From an uncultured Tenacibaculum sp. (GTDB taxonomy: Bacteria; Bacteroidota; Bacteroidia; Flavobacteriales; Flavobacteriaceae): a DNA stretch of 64,000 nucleotides. Numbering within the stretch: position 1 is the stretch's first letter; each line of letters opens with the position of its first letter. Position numbers and translations under genes: made by a program. The DNA lies in contig NZ_CANNBW010000017.1 in the NCBI RefSeq assembly GCF_947502995.1, forward strand, positions 62,001 to 126,000, in the 5' to 3' direction. The notes under the pieces are model-generated. The model was given only the letters and a program-made list of their open reading frames with translations. It was not told where the DNA came from and ran no database searches. Below are positions 54,917 through 64,000 of the stretch, piece by piece.

Positions 54917-55810
54917 ATGGAAATCAAATATTTTAAATTGATAAAATCTATTGCTGAAGAAGGTAGTATTGCAAATTCTGCAGAAAAATTGTTTTTAACA
55001 CAGTCAGCATTAAGTCATCAATTAAGAGAATTAGAATTACAGTTAGGATTTAAAGTGTTTTTAAGGTCAAGAAATAAATGGATCTTAACAGAAGAAGGTA
55101 AGGAGTTGTATAAGTTGGGAAATGACGTTCTTGAAAAGATTAAAGTAGGTTTTGAACAAATAGAACAAATTAAAAGTGGTTCTAAAGGAAATATTAAATT
55201 AAGTACTGAGTGTTATAGTTTTTATCAAGGGATTTCTGGTTTTATTCAAAAAATGGGTGTATTATATCCAGAGATCACTATCGATATAATACTTGAAGCA
55301 ACCCATCAGCCTATACCTAAAATATTATCAAAAGAAATAGATATAGCAATAGTGACTCAAAAACCAGATCATAAAGATTTAGAGGAAGTAGAAGTATATA
55401 ATGATGAAATCTTTGCAATTGTAAACAAAGAAAATATTCTAAGTAGAAAAGAATTTTTAAGTGCTGATGATTTTAAAAATGAACATTTAATAATCCATTC
55501 GTTTCCATTGGAAACAGTTTCCGTTTACAATAACTTTTTAAAGCCTAATAAAATTATACCTAAGAAAATTTCAGCAGTTCCTTTAACAGAAGTAGCTTTA
55601 GAAATGGTAGAAGCAAATATGGGGTTAATATGTGTACCAATTTGGGCAGTGAATTCATTTAAAATTTCAGAAGAGTTAACGTTTAAAAAATTGGGAAGTA
55701 ATGGAGTTAAAAGAATACATTATATTGTTTTTAGAAAAGAAGATAAGTTGAAAAAATACATTAATGATTTTATTTCAAATTTTGAAGATCATTTTTCTAA
55801 ATCAAAATAA
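54917..55810 (+). CDS. LysR-family transcriptional regulator
   Basis: 297 residues from the ATG at 54917; a TTG three codons earlier overlaps the -7 element and is rejected. N-terminal winged HTH (EGSIANSAEKLFLTQSALSHQLRELE), then a substrate-binding domain (GNIKLSTECYSFYQG, EATHQPIPKIL). The ligand domain resembles MetR-type sensors (the CYSFYQG segment), so regulation by a small metabolite is plausible. Expected to control itself and the divergent NTF2-like gene through the inverted repeat at 54864-54880. Confidence 0.85.
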   Translation: MEIKYFKLIKSIAEEGSIANSAEKLFLTQSALSHQLRELELQLGFKVFLRSRNKWILTEEGKELYKLGNDVLEKIKVGFEQIEQIKSGSKGNIKLSTECYSFYQGISGFIQKMGVLYPEITIDIILEATHQPIPKILSKEIDIAIVTQKPDHKDLEEVEVYNDEIFAIVNKENILSRKEFLSADDFKNEHLIIHSFPLETVSVYNNFLKPNKIIPKKISAVPLTEVALEMVEANMGLICVPIWAVNSFKISEELTFKKLGSNGVKRIHYIVFRKEDKLKKYINDFISNFEDHFSKSK

Positions 55811-55835
55811 AAAAGCCGCTTTAAAAGCGGCTTTT
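55811..55835. terminator. Bidirectional terminator
   Basis: AAAAGCCGCTTT / AAAGCGGCTTTT stem between convergent LysR and DEAD-box genes. Confidence 0.85.
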
Positions 55836-55855
55836 AATATTTATAAAATAGATTT

Positions 55856-57673
55856 TTATCTACGTCTATTTTTTCTTGAACTGTTGTTGTTATTGCGTCT
55901 TCTCTCAGATGATTGACCAGAAGAGTTGTTATTACTTTTGTTTCTAGTTCTACCAAAACCTCTATTTCCTCCATTAGAAGATCTGTCAGAACCACCACCA
56001 TTTCGTCTTCTTCCTCCTCCAGAGCGTTTTCTTCCGCCTCCTTTTCGTTCTTTAGTAATTTCTATATTTACTCTTCTACCATTAAAATCTGGTTGATTTT
56101 CTTCAAAAACCTCTAAAGTTTGAGCTTCGTGGTTCTTATCAATTTCAAAGAAAGAGAAAGTATCTAAAATATCAATAGCACCAATTTCTACGTTCTTATT
56201 AATTCCTTGTTCATTAATCAATCCCATTAATTTAGCAGGATTAAGTCTATCTTTCCTTCCAATATTAATAAAGAATCGTGTCATGTTTTCACTAGACATT
56301 CTTCCGCCTCTGCTTGAAGAACCGCTGTCTCTATCTCTCGAACTCATTTTATTTAAGTCCGGAGCATTTTCGTAATATGATAAGAAAGAATTAAATTCTA
56401 ATGAAACAAACTTTTGAATAAGTTCTTCTCTAGAAAATGTACTTAATTTTTCATAAATACTAGGTAAAAAGCTATCGATTTCTGTAGAATTAACTTCAGA
56501 TTTTTCAATTTTGTCAATTAAATGGAATAATTGCTTTTCACAAATTTCCTTTCCTGTTGGAATAGGAGTTTGAATAAATTTTTTCTTTAAAATTCTTTCT
56601 ATAGGAGAAAGTTTACTTCTTTCTTTTCTATTAACTAAAGCAATAGAAACCCCTTTGTTACCAGCTCTACCAGTTCTACCACTTCTGTGGTTATAGTTTT
56701 CTATTTGATCTGGTAATTTATGGTTTATAACGTGAGTTAAGTTATTTACATCTAAACCTCTAGCTGCAACATCTGTAGCAACAAGCATTTGGATGTTCTT
56801 TTTTCTGAATTTTTCCATAACGCTATCTCTTTGTGCTTGAGATAAATCACCATGTAAAGCATCAGCATTATATCCATCTTGAATTAATAAATCAGCAATT
56901 AATTGTGTTTCTCTTCTTGTTCTACAGAAGACAATTGCATAAATGTCTGGATTTACATCAGCTACACGTTTTAGTGCTGGATATCTTGTTTTCTCAGTAA
57001 CATTGTAAAACTCGTGTGTTACATTGTCAGATCCTTGGTTTTTCTCTCCTGAAGTTATTTCAACAGGATTTTCCATGTAGTTTTTAGCTATAGCCTCAAC
57101 CTCTCTAGGAAAAGTTGCAGAGAATAATAATGTTTGTTTAGTATCAGGAGTTGCATCAAGAACCTTATCTAGTTCTTCTTTGAATCCCATGTTAAGCATT
57201 TCATCAGCTTCATCTAAAACTAACCAATCTACATTATTAAGTTTTAAAGCTCTTCTTCTTATTAAATCAACAGTTCTACCTGGCGTACCAACTACTATTT
57301 GAACTCCTTTTTTTAATTGTCTAATTTGTTGTTCAATATTAGCACCTCCATAAACGGTAGTAACATTTAAGTTAGGTATATATTTAGAAAAGTCTTCAAT
57401 ATTTTTTCCAATTTGAACAGCTAATTCACGAGTAGGGGATAAAATTATCGCCTGAGTATGATTGCTGTTTTCATCTACTTGTTCCACAATAGGTAAACTA
57501 AAAGCAGCAGTTTTACCAGTACCGGTTTGTGCAAATGCTTTTAAATCGTCTTTAGATGATATTATTTGTGGAATTGCTTTTTGTTGGATTACTGTAGGTG
57601 TTTCGTAACCTAAATCTACCAACGCTTTATTAATAGGTTCTTTTAAACCTAAGTCAGAAAAAGTTATTGACAT
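55856..57673 (-). CDS. DEAD-box RNA helicase (DeaD/CsdA-like)
   Basis: 605 residues. Q motif (GYETPTVIQQKAIP), motif I AQTGTGKT, Ia PTRELAVQI, II DEAD, III SAT, VI HRSGRTGRAG, followed by a DbpA-type RNA-binding domain (FFINIGRKDRLNPAKLMGLI) and a Gly/Arg/Asn-rich tail of about 70 residues (GGGRKRSGGGRRRNGGG). Such helicases remodel rRNA and mRNA, often under cold stress. The promoter has an exact -7 element (57748-57755) with a leader of about 70 nt, longer than usual here. Confidence 0.93.
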   Translation of the reverse strand: MSITFSDLGLKEPINKALVDLGYETPTVIQQKAIPQIISSKDDLKAFAQTGTGKTAAFSLPIVEQVDENSNHTQAIILSPTRELAVQIGKNIEDFSKYIPNLNVTTVYGGANIEQQIRQLKKGVQIVVGTPGRTVDLIRRRALKLNNVDWLVLDEADEMLNMGFKEELDKVLDATPDTKQTLLFSATFPREVEAIAKNYMENPVEITSGEKNQGSDNVTHEFYNVTEKTRYPALKRVADVNPDIYAIVFCRTRRETQLIADLLIQDGYNADALHGDLSQAQRDSVMEKFRKKNIQMLVATDVAARGLDVNNLTHVINHKLPDQIENYNHRSGRTGRAGNKGVSIALVNRKERSKLSPIERILKKKFIQTPIPTGKEICEKQLFHLIDKIEKSEVNSTEIDSFLPSIYEKLSTFSREELIQKFVSLEFNSFLSYYENAPDLNKMSSRDRDSGSSSRGGRMSSENMTRFFINIGRKDRLNPAKLMGLINEQGINKNVEIGAIDILDTFSFFEIDKNHEAQTLEVFEENQPDFNGRRVNIEITKERKGGGRKRSGGGRRRNGGGSDRSSNGGNRGFGRTRNKSNNNSSGQSSERRRNNNNSSRKNRRR

Positions 57674-57747
57674 TTTGTGAATTTAATCGAATCCACAGAT
57701 GCCCTATCCATGAATTCTAAATATTTATATTATTTTTTTGGACGCGG

Positions 57748-57755
57748 CAAAAGTA
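57748..57755 (-). promoter_or_regulatory. -7 element of the helicase gene
   Basis: Exact TACTTTTG on the minus strand, about 75 nt before the ATG at 57673. Confidence 0.5.
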
Positions 57756-57790
57756 GTGAAATAAAAACAAATAAATGGAATAAAGCTAAA

Positions 57791-59149
57791 TTAATGAAGT
57801 TCAGTGATTTGTTTTTCTATTTTTTCAGATGATAGAGCGCAAAAACTATTAACTACAAATCCTTTCTTATTTACCAATATTGTTCTTGGATATTTACTAG
57901 TTAAGAAGTTGTGAGCATGACTATTTTCATCAAGATAAAACTGGTGTTTAATATCTAGTTTTTTAATATACTCGTTTTTACGATCATCTATATTTACTAC
58001 TAAAAACTGAATATTAGGGTTTTTACGGATTAAGTAATTCATTCTTGAAGCAACCCAATTATCTGGTGAAATTTCTTTATTTCTGAAATATATTACGGTA
58101 TTGTTACCTCTTACAATATCTTTGATACCTTCTATAGAACCTTGAGGTGTGTGAATTGTAAATTCAGGTAAGCGTTTGTTTTTTTGTATATGTTTTACGT
58201 CAGAGAGTAATCTAGAAATAAGATCTTTATCTGCATCATTAGAAGAAAGTTCTGTAAATAAATTATACGCTTTTTTATTTAATCCGCAACTCTTCTTAGA
58301 ATAAAAATGACGAATTATAGATTCTTTTAAAAGTCTGTTTTTTAAATCTGTAGATTCTATTTTACTATTTACAGTTTCCAAAACAGAAATGGTAAATTCA
58401 TCACTTTCATCTTTAATGTTTTTTGCATAAACATCATAATATATATTGTTGTAAACATATTTTCTGTAAGGAGGAAAGAACATTAATGAATCTCCATTAA
58501 TACCAATATCTTTTCTATGTGAAATAAAATTATTTTCGTTTATACTGTCAGGCTGATCTCTTAATCTGTTGTTTATTGCATAAGTTTCTAACTTAGAATA
58601 TAGAGGATAGTATAAAACAACTTTTAAAACATCAAGATAATTTTCAGAAATATTAACAGATCTTGTTTTAAATTCTTTTAAGTAATCGTCTTTCTGTTTT
58701 TTTAATGAATCTAATGTTTTTAAAAAGTCATTAGGAGTTAACTTATTGTACTTGTAGAAATCTTTTACTTGTTTTTCATTAATTAAGAAATTTTCAATGA
58801 GCGCATTATTTTTTTCTGCATTACTACCACTAAAAACTAGTGACTCATCAAATCCCCAAGTGTTTAAACGCATAAGCAAACTATCTTGAGGTTCTAGATA
58901 TAAATATTGAGTTTCTGGTCCGTGTTTGAAATAATACAAACCAGTTTTAATATTATCTAATTTTCCTAAAAAAGTATTATCTGTGTTTAATTTTATAGAA
59001 TCTACAACTTCACTTTCATTATTATAAATAATAACAAAATCACCTTTTGGATGTATAATTTTTCCACCTACATACGTAAAATTTTCATCCTTTGAAGTAG
59101 CACAACTAATTAAGAAAATCGAAATTAAAGGTACTATATATTTAATCAT
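57791..59149 (-). CDS. Thioredoxin-fold lipoprotein lacking the CxxC motif
   Basis: 452 residues with a lipobox (IFLISC). The N-terminal part resembles the DUF4369-like beta domain found before TlpA-type thioredoxins (GGKIIHPKGDFVIIYNNESEVVDS); the C-terminal 130 residues have the thioredoxin-fold pattern (LPEFTIHTPQGS, NTVIYFRN, IQFLVVNIDD, YPRTILVNKKGFVV). Where TlpA proteins have WCxxC, this one reads ISPDNW, without cysteines, so it cannot act as a thiol-disulfide enzyme. Function unknown; perhaps a binding or structural role. Confidence 0.72.
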   Translation of the reverse strand: MIKYIVPLISIFLISCATSKDENFTYVGGKIIHPKGDFVIIYNNESEVVDSIKLNTDNTFLGKLDNIKTGLYYFKHGPETQYLYLEPQDSLLMRLNTWGFDESLVFSGSNAEKNNALIENFLINEKQVKDFYKYNKLTPNDFLKTLDSLKKQKDDYLKEFKTRSVNISENYLDVLKVVLYYPLYSKLETYAINNRLRDQPDSINENNFISHRKDIGINGDSLMFFPPYRKYVYNNIYYDVYAKNIKDESDEFTISVLETVNSKIESTDLKNRLLKESIIRHFYSKKSCGLNKKAYNLFTELSSNDADKDLISRLLSDVKHIQKNKRLPEFTIHTPQGSIEGIKDIVRGNNTVIYFRNKEISPDNWVASRMNYLIRKNPNIQFLVVNIDDRKNEYIKKLDIKHQFYLDENSHAHNFLTSKYPRTILVNKKGFVVNSFCALSSEKIEKQITELH

Positions 59150-59302
59150 ATTCTTGTTAGAAAGGTCTATTTTTCAGCTACCAAAAATAGAAATAAGAGT
59201 AATATTATGTTGTTAATTCGGTGTTAATATTAACAAAATAGAATCATTTTTAATAAAATAAATATTTGCTGTTCAAATGCTTTCAAAAGCCCACAGTTTT
59301 TA

Positions 59303-59310
59303 TACTTTTG
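59303..59310 (+). promoter_or_regulatory. -7 element of the ABC-F gene
   Basis: Exact TACTTTTG, 24 nt before the ATG at 59334. Confidence 0.55.
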
Positions 59311-59330
59311 CATCGAAATTTAAAAAGTAG

Positions 59331-60956
<1,626 letters not shown>

Positions 60957-60959
60957 AAC

Positions 60960-60985
60960 AAAAGGAAGCTTTTTAGCTTCCTTTT
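60960..60985. terminator. Terminator after the ABC-F gene
   Basis: AAAAGGAAGCT / AGCTTCCTTTT with a T4 loop and T tail. Confidence 0.85.
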
Positions 60986-61009
60986 TTTATTTCCTGTTAT
61001 AACAAATAC

Positions 61010-61948
61010 TTATTTTTTAATTGGACTAATAATATCTACATCACTAAAAGCAATTGCACCTCTAATAATACCATCAATATTACTTTTTAAAGCTTCAATT
61101 AGTTGCATTTTTAACTGCGACTTGTGATAAATTAAACTAACTTCTCTAGCAGGTGGTGGAGTATTAAATTCACGTAAATATTTTTTGTCTTCTTCAGATA
61201 AATCTAAAGTATTTAAATATGGTAAAAGTGTCATACCTAAACCATCTTTAGATAACTTAATTAGCGTATCAAAACTTCCACTTTCTAAATGAAACTTTTT
61301 ATCATCATCTTTCTTATTCATTTTACATAGATTAATAACGCTGTTTTTAAAACAATGTCCATCCTCTAATAATAAAACATCTTCTAATTCTAAATCTTCA
61401 ACATCTAATTTAGATTTAGAAAACAAGCGATGTTCATTAGGAATTAATCCGACAAAAGGTTCGTAATATAAAACTCGTTCTTTTATAGCTTCATTGCCTA
61501 ATGGAGTGGCAGCTATTGCAGCATCAATATATCCATCAGTTAACTTCCTAATAATTTCATCTGTAGTTAATTCTTCAATCACCAACTGAACTTTCGGGTA
61601 AGTTCTAGTAAAGTTTTTTAAGAACATAGGTAATAAAGTAGGCATAACTGTAGGAATAATTCCTAATTTAAATTCACCACCGATATATCCTTTTTGCTGA
61701 TGAACAATATCTATAATTCGATTACTTTCATCTACAATAACTTTAGCTTGTTCAACTATTTTTTCTCCAACAGGAGTTAATTCTATTGGTTTTTTAGAGC
61801 GGTTAAAAATCTTAGCATCTAATTCTTCTTCTAGTTTTTGAATTTGCATACTAAGTGTAGGCTGAGTAACAAAACAATGCTCAGCAGCTACAGTAAAGTT
61901 TTTATGTTCTGCAACAGATAAGGTATATTTTAACTGTGTTATAGTCAT
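61010..61948 (-). CDS. oxyR: OxyR, peroxide-sensing LysR-type regulator
   Basis: 312 residues. N-terminal HTH (FTVAAEHCFVTQPTLSMQIQ) and a regulatory domain with LLLEDGHCF and INLC: C199 and C208, the same numbers and spacing (eight residues between) as the redox pair of E. coli OxyR. H2O2 forms a disulfide between them and turns on defence genes. It is divergent from dps, a typical OxyR target. Confidence 0.93.
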   Translation of the reverse strand: MTITQLKYTLSVAEHKNFTVAAEHCFVTQPTLSMQIQKLEEELDAKIFNRSKKPIELTPVGEKIVEQAKVIVDESNRIIDIVHQQKGYIGGEFKLGIIPTVMPTLLPMFLKNFTRTYPKVQLVIEELTTDEIIRKLTDGYIDAAIAATPLGNEAIKERVLYYEPFVGLIPNEHRLFSKSKLDVEDLELEDVLLLEDGHCFKNSVINLCKMNKKDDDKKFHLESGSFDTLIKLSKDGLGMTLLPYLNTLDLSEEDKKYLREFNTPPPAREVSLIYHKSQLKMQLIEALKSNIDGIIRGAIAFSDVDIISPIKK

Positions 61949-61978
61949 TCTATAATAATTTTCGATAAATATATTAAA

Positions 61979-62027
61979 ACTATCAATTATACTAATAGTA
62001 GTTTCTTTTTATTTTGAGATAATTTTG
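61979..62027 (+). promoter_or_regulatory. oxyR-dps control region
   Basis: ACTAT (61979-61983) and ATAGT (61995-61999) form an inverted repeat with an 11-nt spacer; an exact -7 element TAATTTTG lies at 62020-62027. No TTG is present at the expected -33 position, consistent with an activator-dependent dps promoter. The spacing is not that of the E. coli OxyR motif, so the operator is tentative. Confidence 0.5.
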
Positions 62028-62051
62028 AAAAAAGAAATATTAAAAACGATT

Positions 62052-62525
62052 ATGACTAAAACAATAATAGGATTAGATAAAGCAAAATCTGAAGAATTAG
62101 TAAAAGAACTAAATACATTATTAGCCAACTTTCAGATTCATTACCAAAATTTGAGAGGATTACATTGGAATATTAAAGGGAAAAACTTTTTTGAATTGCA
62201 TGTGAAATTTGAAGAATTATATACAGATGCCCAATTAAAAATAGATTTAATCGCTGAGCGAATTCTGACTTTGCAAGGTGAGCCTTTACATACTTTTGAA
62301 GATTATTTACATAATGGTAACGTTACAGTTGGTAAAAGTATAAGTAACGATGAACAAGCAATACAGTTAATAGTGAGTTCTTTAACTACATTATTAAGCG
62401 TAGAAAGAGAAATTTTAGAATTATCTGATGAAGCTAACGATGAAGGAACAAATTCTATGATGAGCGATTTTATCGCAGAACAAGAAAAAACAATTTGGAT
62501 GTTTAATGCTTGGTTAACCAAGTAG
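62052..62525 (+). CDS. dps: Dps-family ferritin-like DNA-protection protein
   Basis: 157 residues from the ATG at 62052. An in-frame TTG at 62025 lies inside the -7 element and cannot be the start of a transcript from it. Ferroxidase-type motifs LRGLHWNIKGKNFFELH and FEELYTDAQLKIDLIAERI are intact. Dps forms a 12-subunit shell that oxidises Fe(II) with H2O2 and shields DNA. Divergent from oxyR, hence probably peroxide-induced. A perfect terminator follows. Confidence 0.93.
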   Translation: MTKTIIGLDKAKSEELVKELNTLLANFQIHYQNLRGLHWNIKGKNFFELHVKFEELYTDAQLKIDLIAERILTLQGEPLHTFEDYLHNGNVTVGKSISNDEQAIQLIVSSLTTLLSVEREILELSDEANDEGTNSMMSDFIAEQEKTIWMFNAWLTK

Positions 62526-62541
62526 ATAACAAGAATAAATT

Positions 62542-62585
62542 AAAAAAGAAAAGTGATTGCATTATTGTTATCACTTTTCTTTTTT
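62542..62585 (+). terminator. Terminator after dps
   Basis: AAAAAAGAAAAGTGAT (62542-62557) pairs with ATCACTTTTCTTTTTT (62570-62585), 16 bp. Confidence 0.9.
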
Positions 62586-62746
62586 TTATAAAAATCTTCT
62601 TATTTATATTAGTTCTAATTATTAAAGATTAATTGATTTAGGTAACTTTTTATTAAAAAGAAATTAAAATACTGATCACTTAAAGTTTAAATCTGAGCCT
62701 TTGTTTTGCCTGGTAAATATTAATTAACAAAACTAAATAAGGACAC

Positions 62747-64000
62747 ATGAAAAAACTTAAATTAAGTGTAGCTGCTTTATTAGCATTAGCTATTTCTACT
62801 ACTACATTTTATTCTTGTGAAGATGGAATGAATGGTGTAGATGGAAAAGATGGTATTGATGGAGTAGATGGACAAGACGGTCAAGATGGGGAAGACGGTC
62901 AAGACGCCACTGCTGTATTAACATCTTCTAAAACACCAAATTTTTTAAAAGTAACTAGTGATTTCGTAGGATTAAAAATAACTCCAATTTTATCTTCTGA
63001 AGATATTATTCCTAATACACCAGATTTCGTTTACGGGTCTATGGCAGATGGAGCTGGATTATTAAGAGAAGCTGACGGAACTTTCACTTTAATTAATAAC
63101 ATAGAAGCTGATTATTCTATTGCTAGAATTAAATTAGATAAAAACTTAAAGCCAACTGCTGGAGAGTATATTTTAAATGCTGCAGCAACTGCAGAAACTG
63201 CTCAATGTTCAGGGTCTATGATTAGTCCAGAAGAGCATGGTTTCGGACCAATGTATTTATCTGGTGGAGAATGGGGAGGTTCTTCTAAAGGAGTTTTCGC
63301 TACAGATCCATACAAATCAGCTGATGATGCTGGAACAGGAAGATTATTGCCAGCTTTAGGTCAATGGTCTACAGAAAATGCTGTTGTTATCGGTAAAGAT
63401 GCTTATCCAAATCAAACAGTTGCTTTTATTGGAGATGATCATTCAGATAACGATGTTCCTTCAGGACAATTAGGAATGTATGTTGGAAATAGAGGTGATT
63501 TAGAAACTGGTAAATTATACGGATTAAAAGTTACTACTGCTGGAATCGACTATGAAGTTGATATGGTTGAAGGAACTGAGTATGATGCTGAGTTTGTTGA
63601 ATTAACTGAAACTGAAATTAGTGCTTTAGATGCTGAAGCTAAGTCTAAAGGAGTAATGGGATTCTCTCGTTTAGAAGATATCGACTGGAGAAGAGGATCT
63701 GCTGGTAATCAAAGAGAACTTTACTTTGCTGTTACAGGTAGAAATAAATCTGGATTAATGGGTAAAGGTACTTTCTTAGGACGTATTTATAAAGTTGTAT
63801 TAAATGATACAGATCCAACAGGAGCTGCTAAAATCACTTGTATTTTAGATGGTGATAAAGTTGGTGGAAAAGCTGATGGATTCCATTCTCCAGATAATAT
63901 TTTAGTAACTGAAAATTATGCTTACATCCAAGAAGATCCAAATGGATATTTAGATACAGCAGTAAACGGATTTGCTAAATTATACCAATACAATTTAAAT
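62747..64000 (+). CDS. PhoX/DUF839-like lipoprotein with collagen-like linker, 3' end outside window
   Basis: The frame is open from the ATG at 62747 to the window end (418 codons). Lipoprotein signal ending FYSC (Cys24), then a Gly-Asp collagen-like stretch of about 30 residues (GVDGKDGIDGVDGQDG), then a domain with CSGSMISPEEHGFGP, VVIGKDAYPNQTVAFIGDDHS, GKLYGLKV and FHSPDNILVTENYAYIQED. The GDD and SPDN-ED pattern resembles the PhoX/DUF839 beta-propeller phosphatases, which use calcium and iron, but the identification is from motifs only. It should be a surface or periplasmic lipoprotein, with the linker as a spacer from the membrane. Confidence 0.65.
   Translation, partial: MKKLKLSVAALLALAISTTTFYSCEDGMNGVDGKDGIDGVDGQDGQDGEDGQDATAVLTSSKTPNFLKVTSDFVGLKITPILSSEDIIPNTPDFVYGSMADGAGLLREADGTFTLINNIEADYSIARIKLDKNLKPTAGEYILNAAATAETAQCSGSMISPEEHGFGPMYLSGGEWGGSSKGVFATDPYKSADDAGTGRLLPALGQWSTENAVVIGKDAYPNQTVAFIGDDHSDNDVPSGQLGMYVGNRGDLETGKLYGLKVTTAGIDYEVDMVEGTEYDAEFVELTETEISALDAEAKSKGVMGFSRLEDIDWRRGSAGNQRELYFAVTGRNKSGLMGKGTFLGRIYKVVLNDTDPTGAAKITCILDGDKVGGKADGFHSPDNILVTENYAYIQEDPNGYLDTAVNGFAKLYQYNLN

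Noticed and set aside
55913..56116. Ser-rich plus-strand frame
   Set aside because: Antisense of the Gly/Arg-rich helicase tail, whose codons generate Ser/Thr runs on the other strand.
62025..62051. TTG start for Dps
   Set aside because: It is part of the exact -7 element TAATTTTG; the ATG at 62052 fits the family N-terminus.

Overview
The window looks like chromosomal DNA of a marine-type Flavobacteriaceae bacterium (Bacteroidota). Base composition is AT-rich. Promoters carry the Bacteroidota -7 element TANNTTTG, and Shine-Dalgarno sequences are mostly absent. Large exported proteins end in type IX secretion (T9SS) sorting domains. There are also a PorP/SprF protein, TonB receptors with carboxypeptidase-D-like N-termini, DUF4249 and DUF983 proteins, and several membrane-anchored TPR-HTH regulators. 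I saw no rRNA, tRNA, CRISPR array, transposase or phage module. The genus cannot be fixed from the sequence alone.

Layout. 1-9.2 kb: a huge exported FG-GAP/leucine-rich-repeat protein cut by the left edge, two tandem TPR-HTH regulators, a small orphan gene and a stub of a third regulator. 9.3-11.8 kb: an EthA-like Baeyer-Villiger monooxygenase divergent from an AraC-type regulator. 11.9-15.3 kb: a patch of broken genes (TonB receptor tail, frameshifted tail-fibre-like tail, a gene with an in-frame stop) around a T9SS cargo protein. 15.3-18.5 kb: a TonB receptor/DUF4249 lipoprotein pair. 18.8-26.9 kb: Crp/Fnr regulator, dihaem lipoprotein, DUF983 protein, TolC-MFP-RND efflux pump and a DUF2892 protein. 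26.9-35.3 kb: a third TPR-HTH regulator divergent from a 2088-residue BspA-like T9SS surface protein that is followed by a tiny exported peptide gene. 35.7-39.3 kb: FIST sensor plus histidine kinase, then PorP/SprF. 39.4-51.8 kb: minus-strand run of a PLP enzyme, a secreted protein, beta-mannosidase, YHS/SPW-like/SnoaL proteins, a double-HTH AraC regulator, a lipoprotein, a TonB receptor and an M23 peptidase. 51.9-54.3 kb: coiled-coil protein, zapA, a 6S-like RNA and rny. 54.4-64 kb: NTF2-like/LysR pair, DEAD-box helicase, thioredoxin-fold lipoprotein, ABC-F protein, oxyR-dps, and a PhoX-like lipoprotein cut by the right edge.

How genes work together. Two loci pair a membrane-spanning TPR-HTH regulator with a giant T9SS-exported repeat protein; they share upstream sequence elements, and the second also encodes a small exported peptide. 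The Crp/Fnr gene sits beside two promoters with the same GTAAC-N4-GTTAC palindrome at identical spacing to the -7 element, which suggests local control of the cytochrome lipoprotein and the efflux pump. OxyR and Dps form a classic divergent peroxide-defence pair. zapA, the 6S-like RNA and rny form a housekeeping cluster. The most unusual signals are the TPR-HTH/surface protein/peptide loci, the twin Crp/Fnr promoters, the 6S-like RNA, an ABC-F protein with one degenerate composite ATP site, and the graveyard of gene ends near 12 kb.
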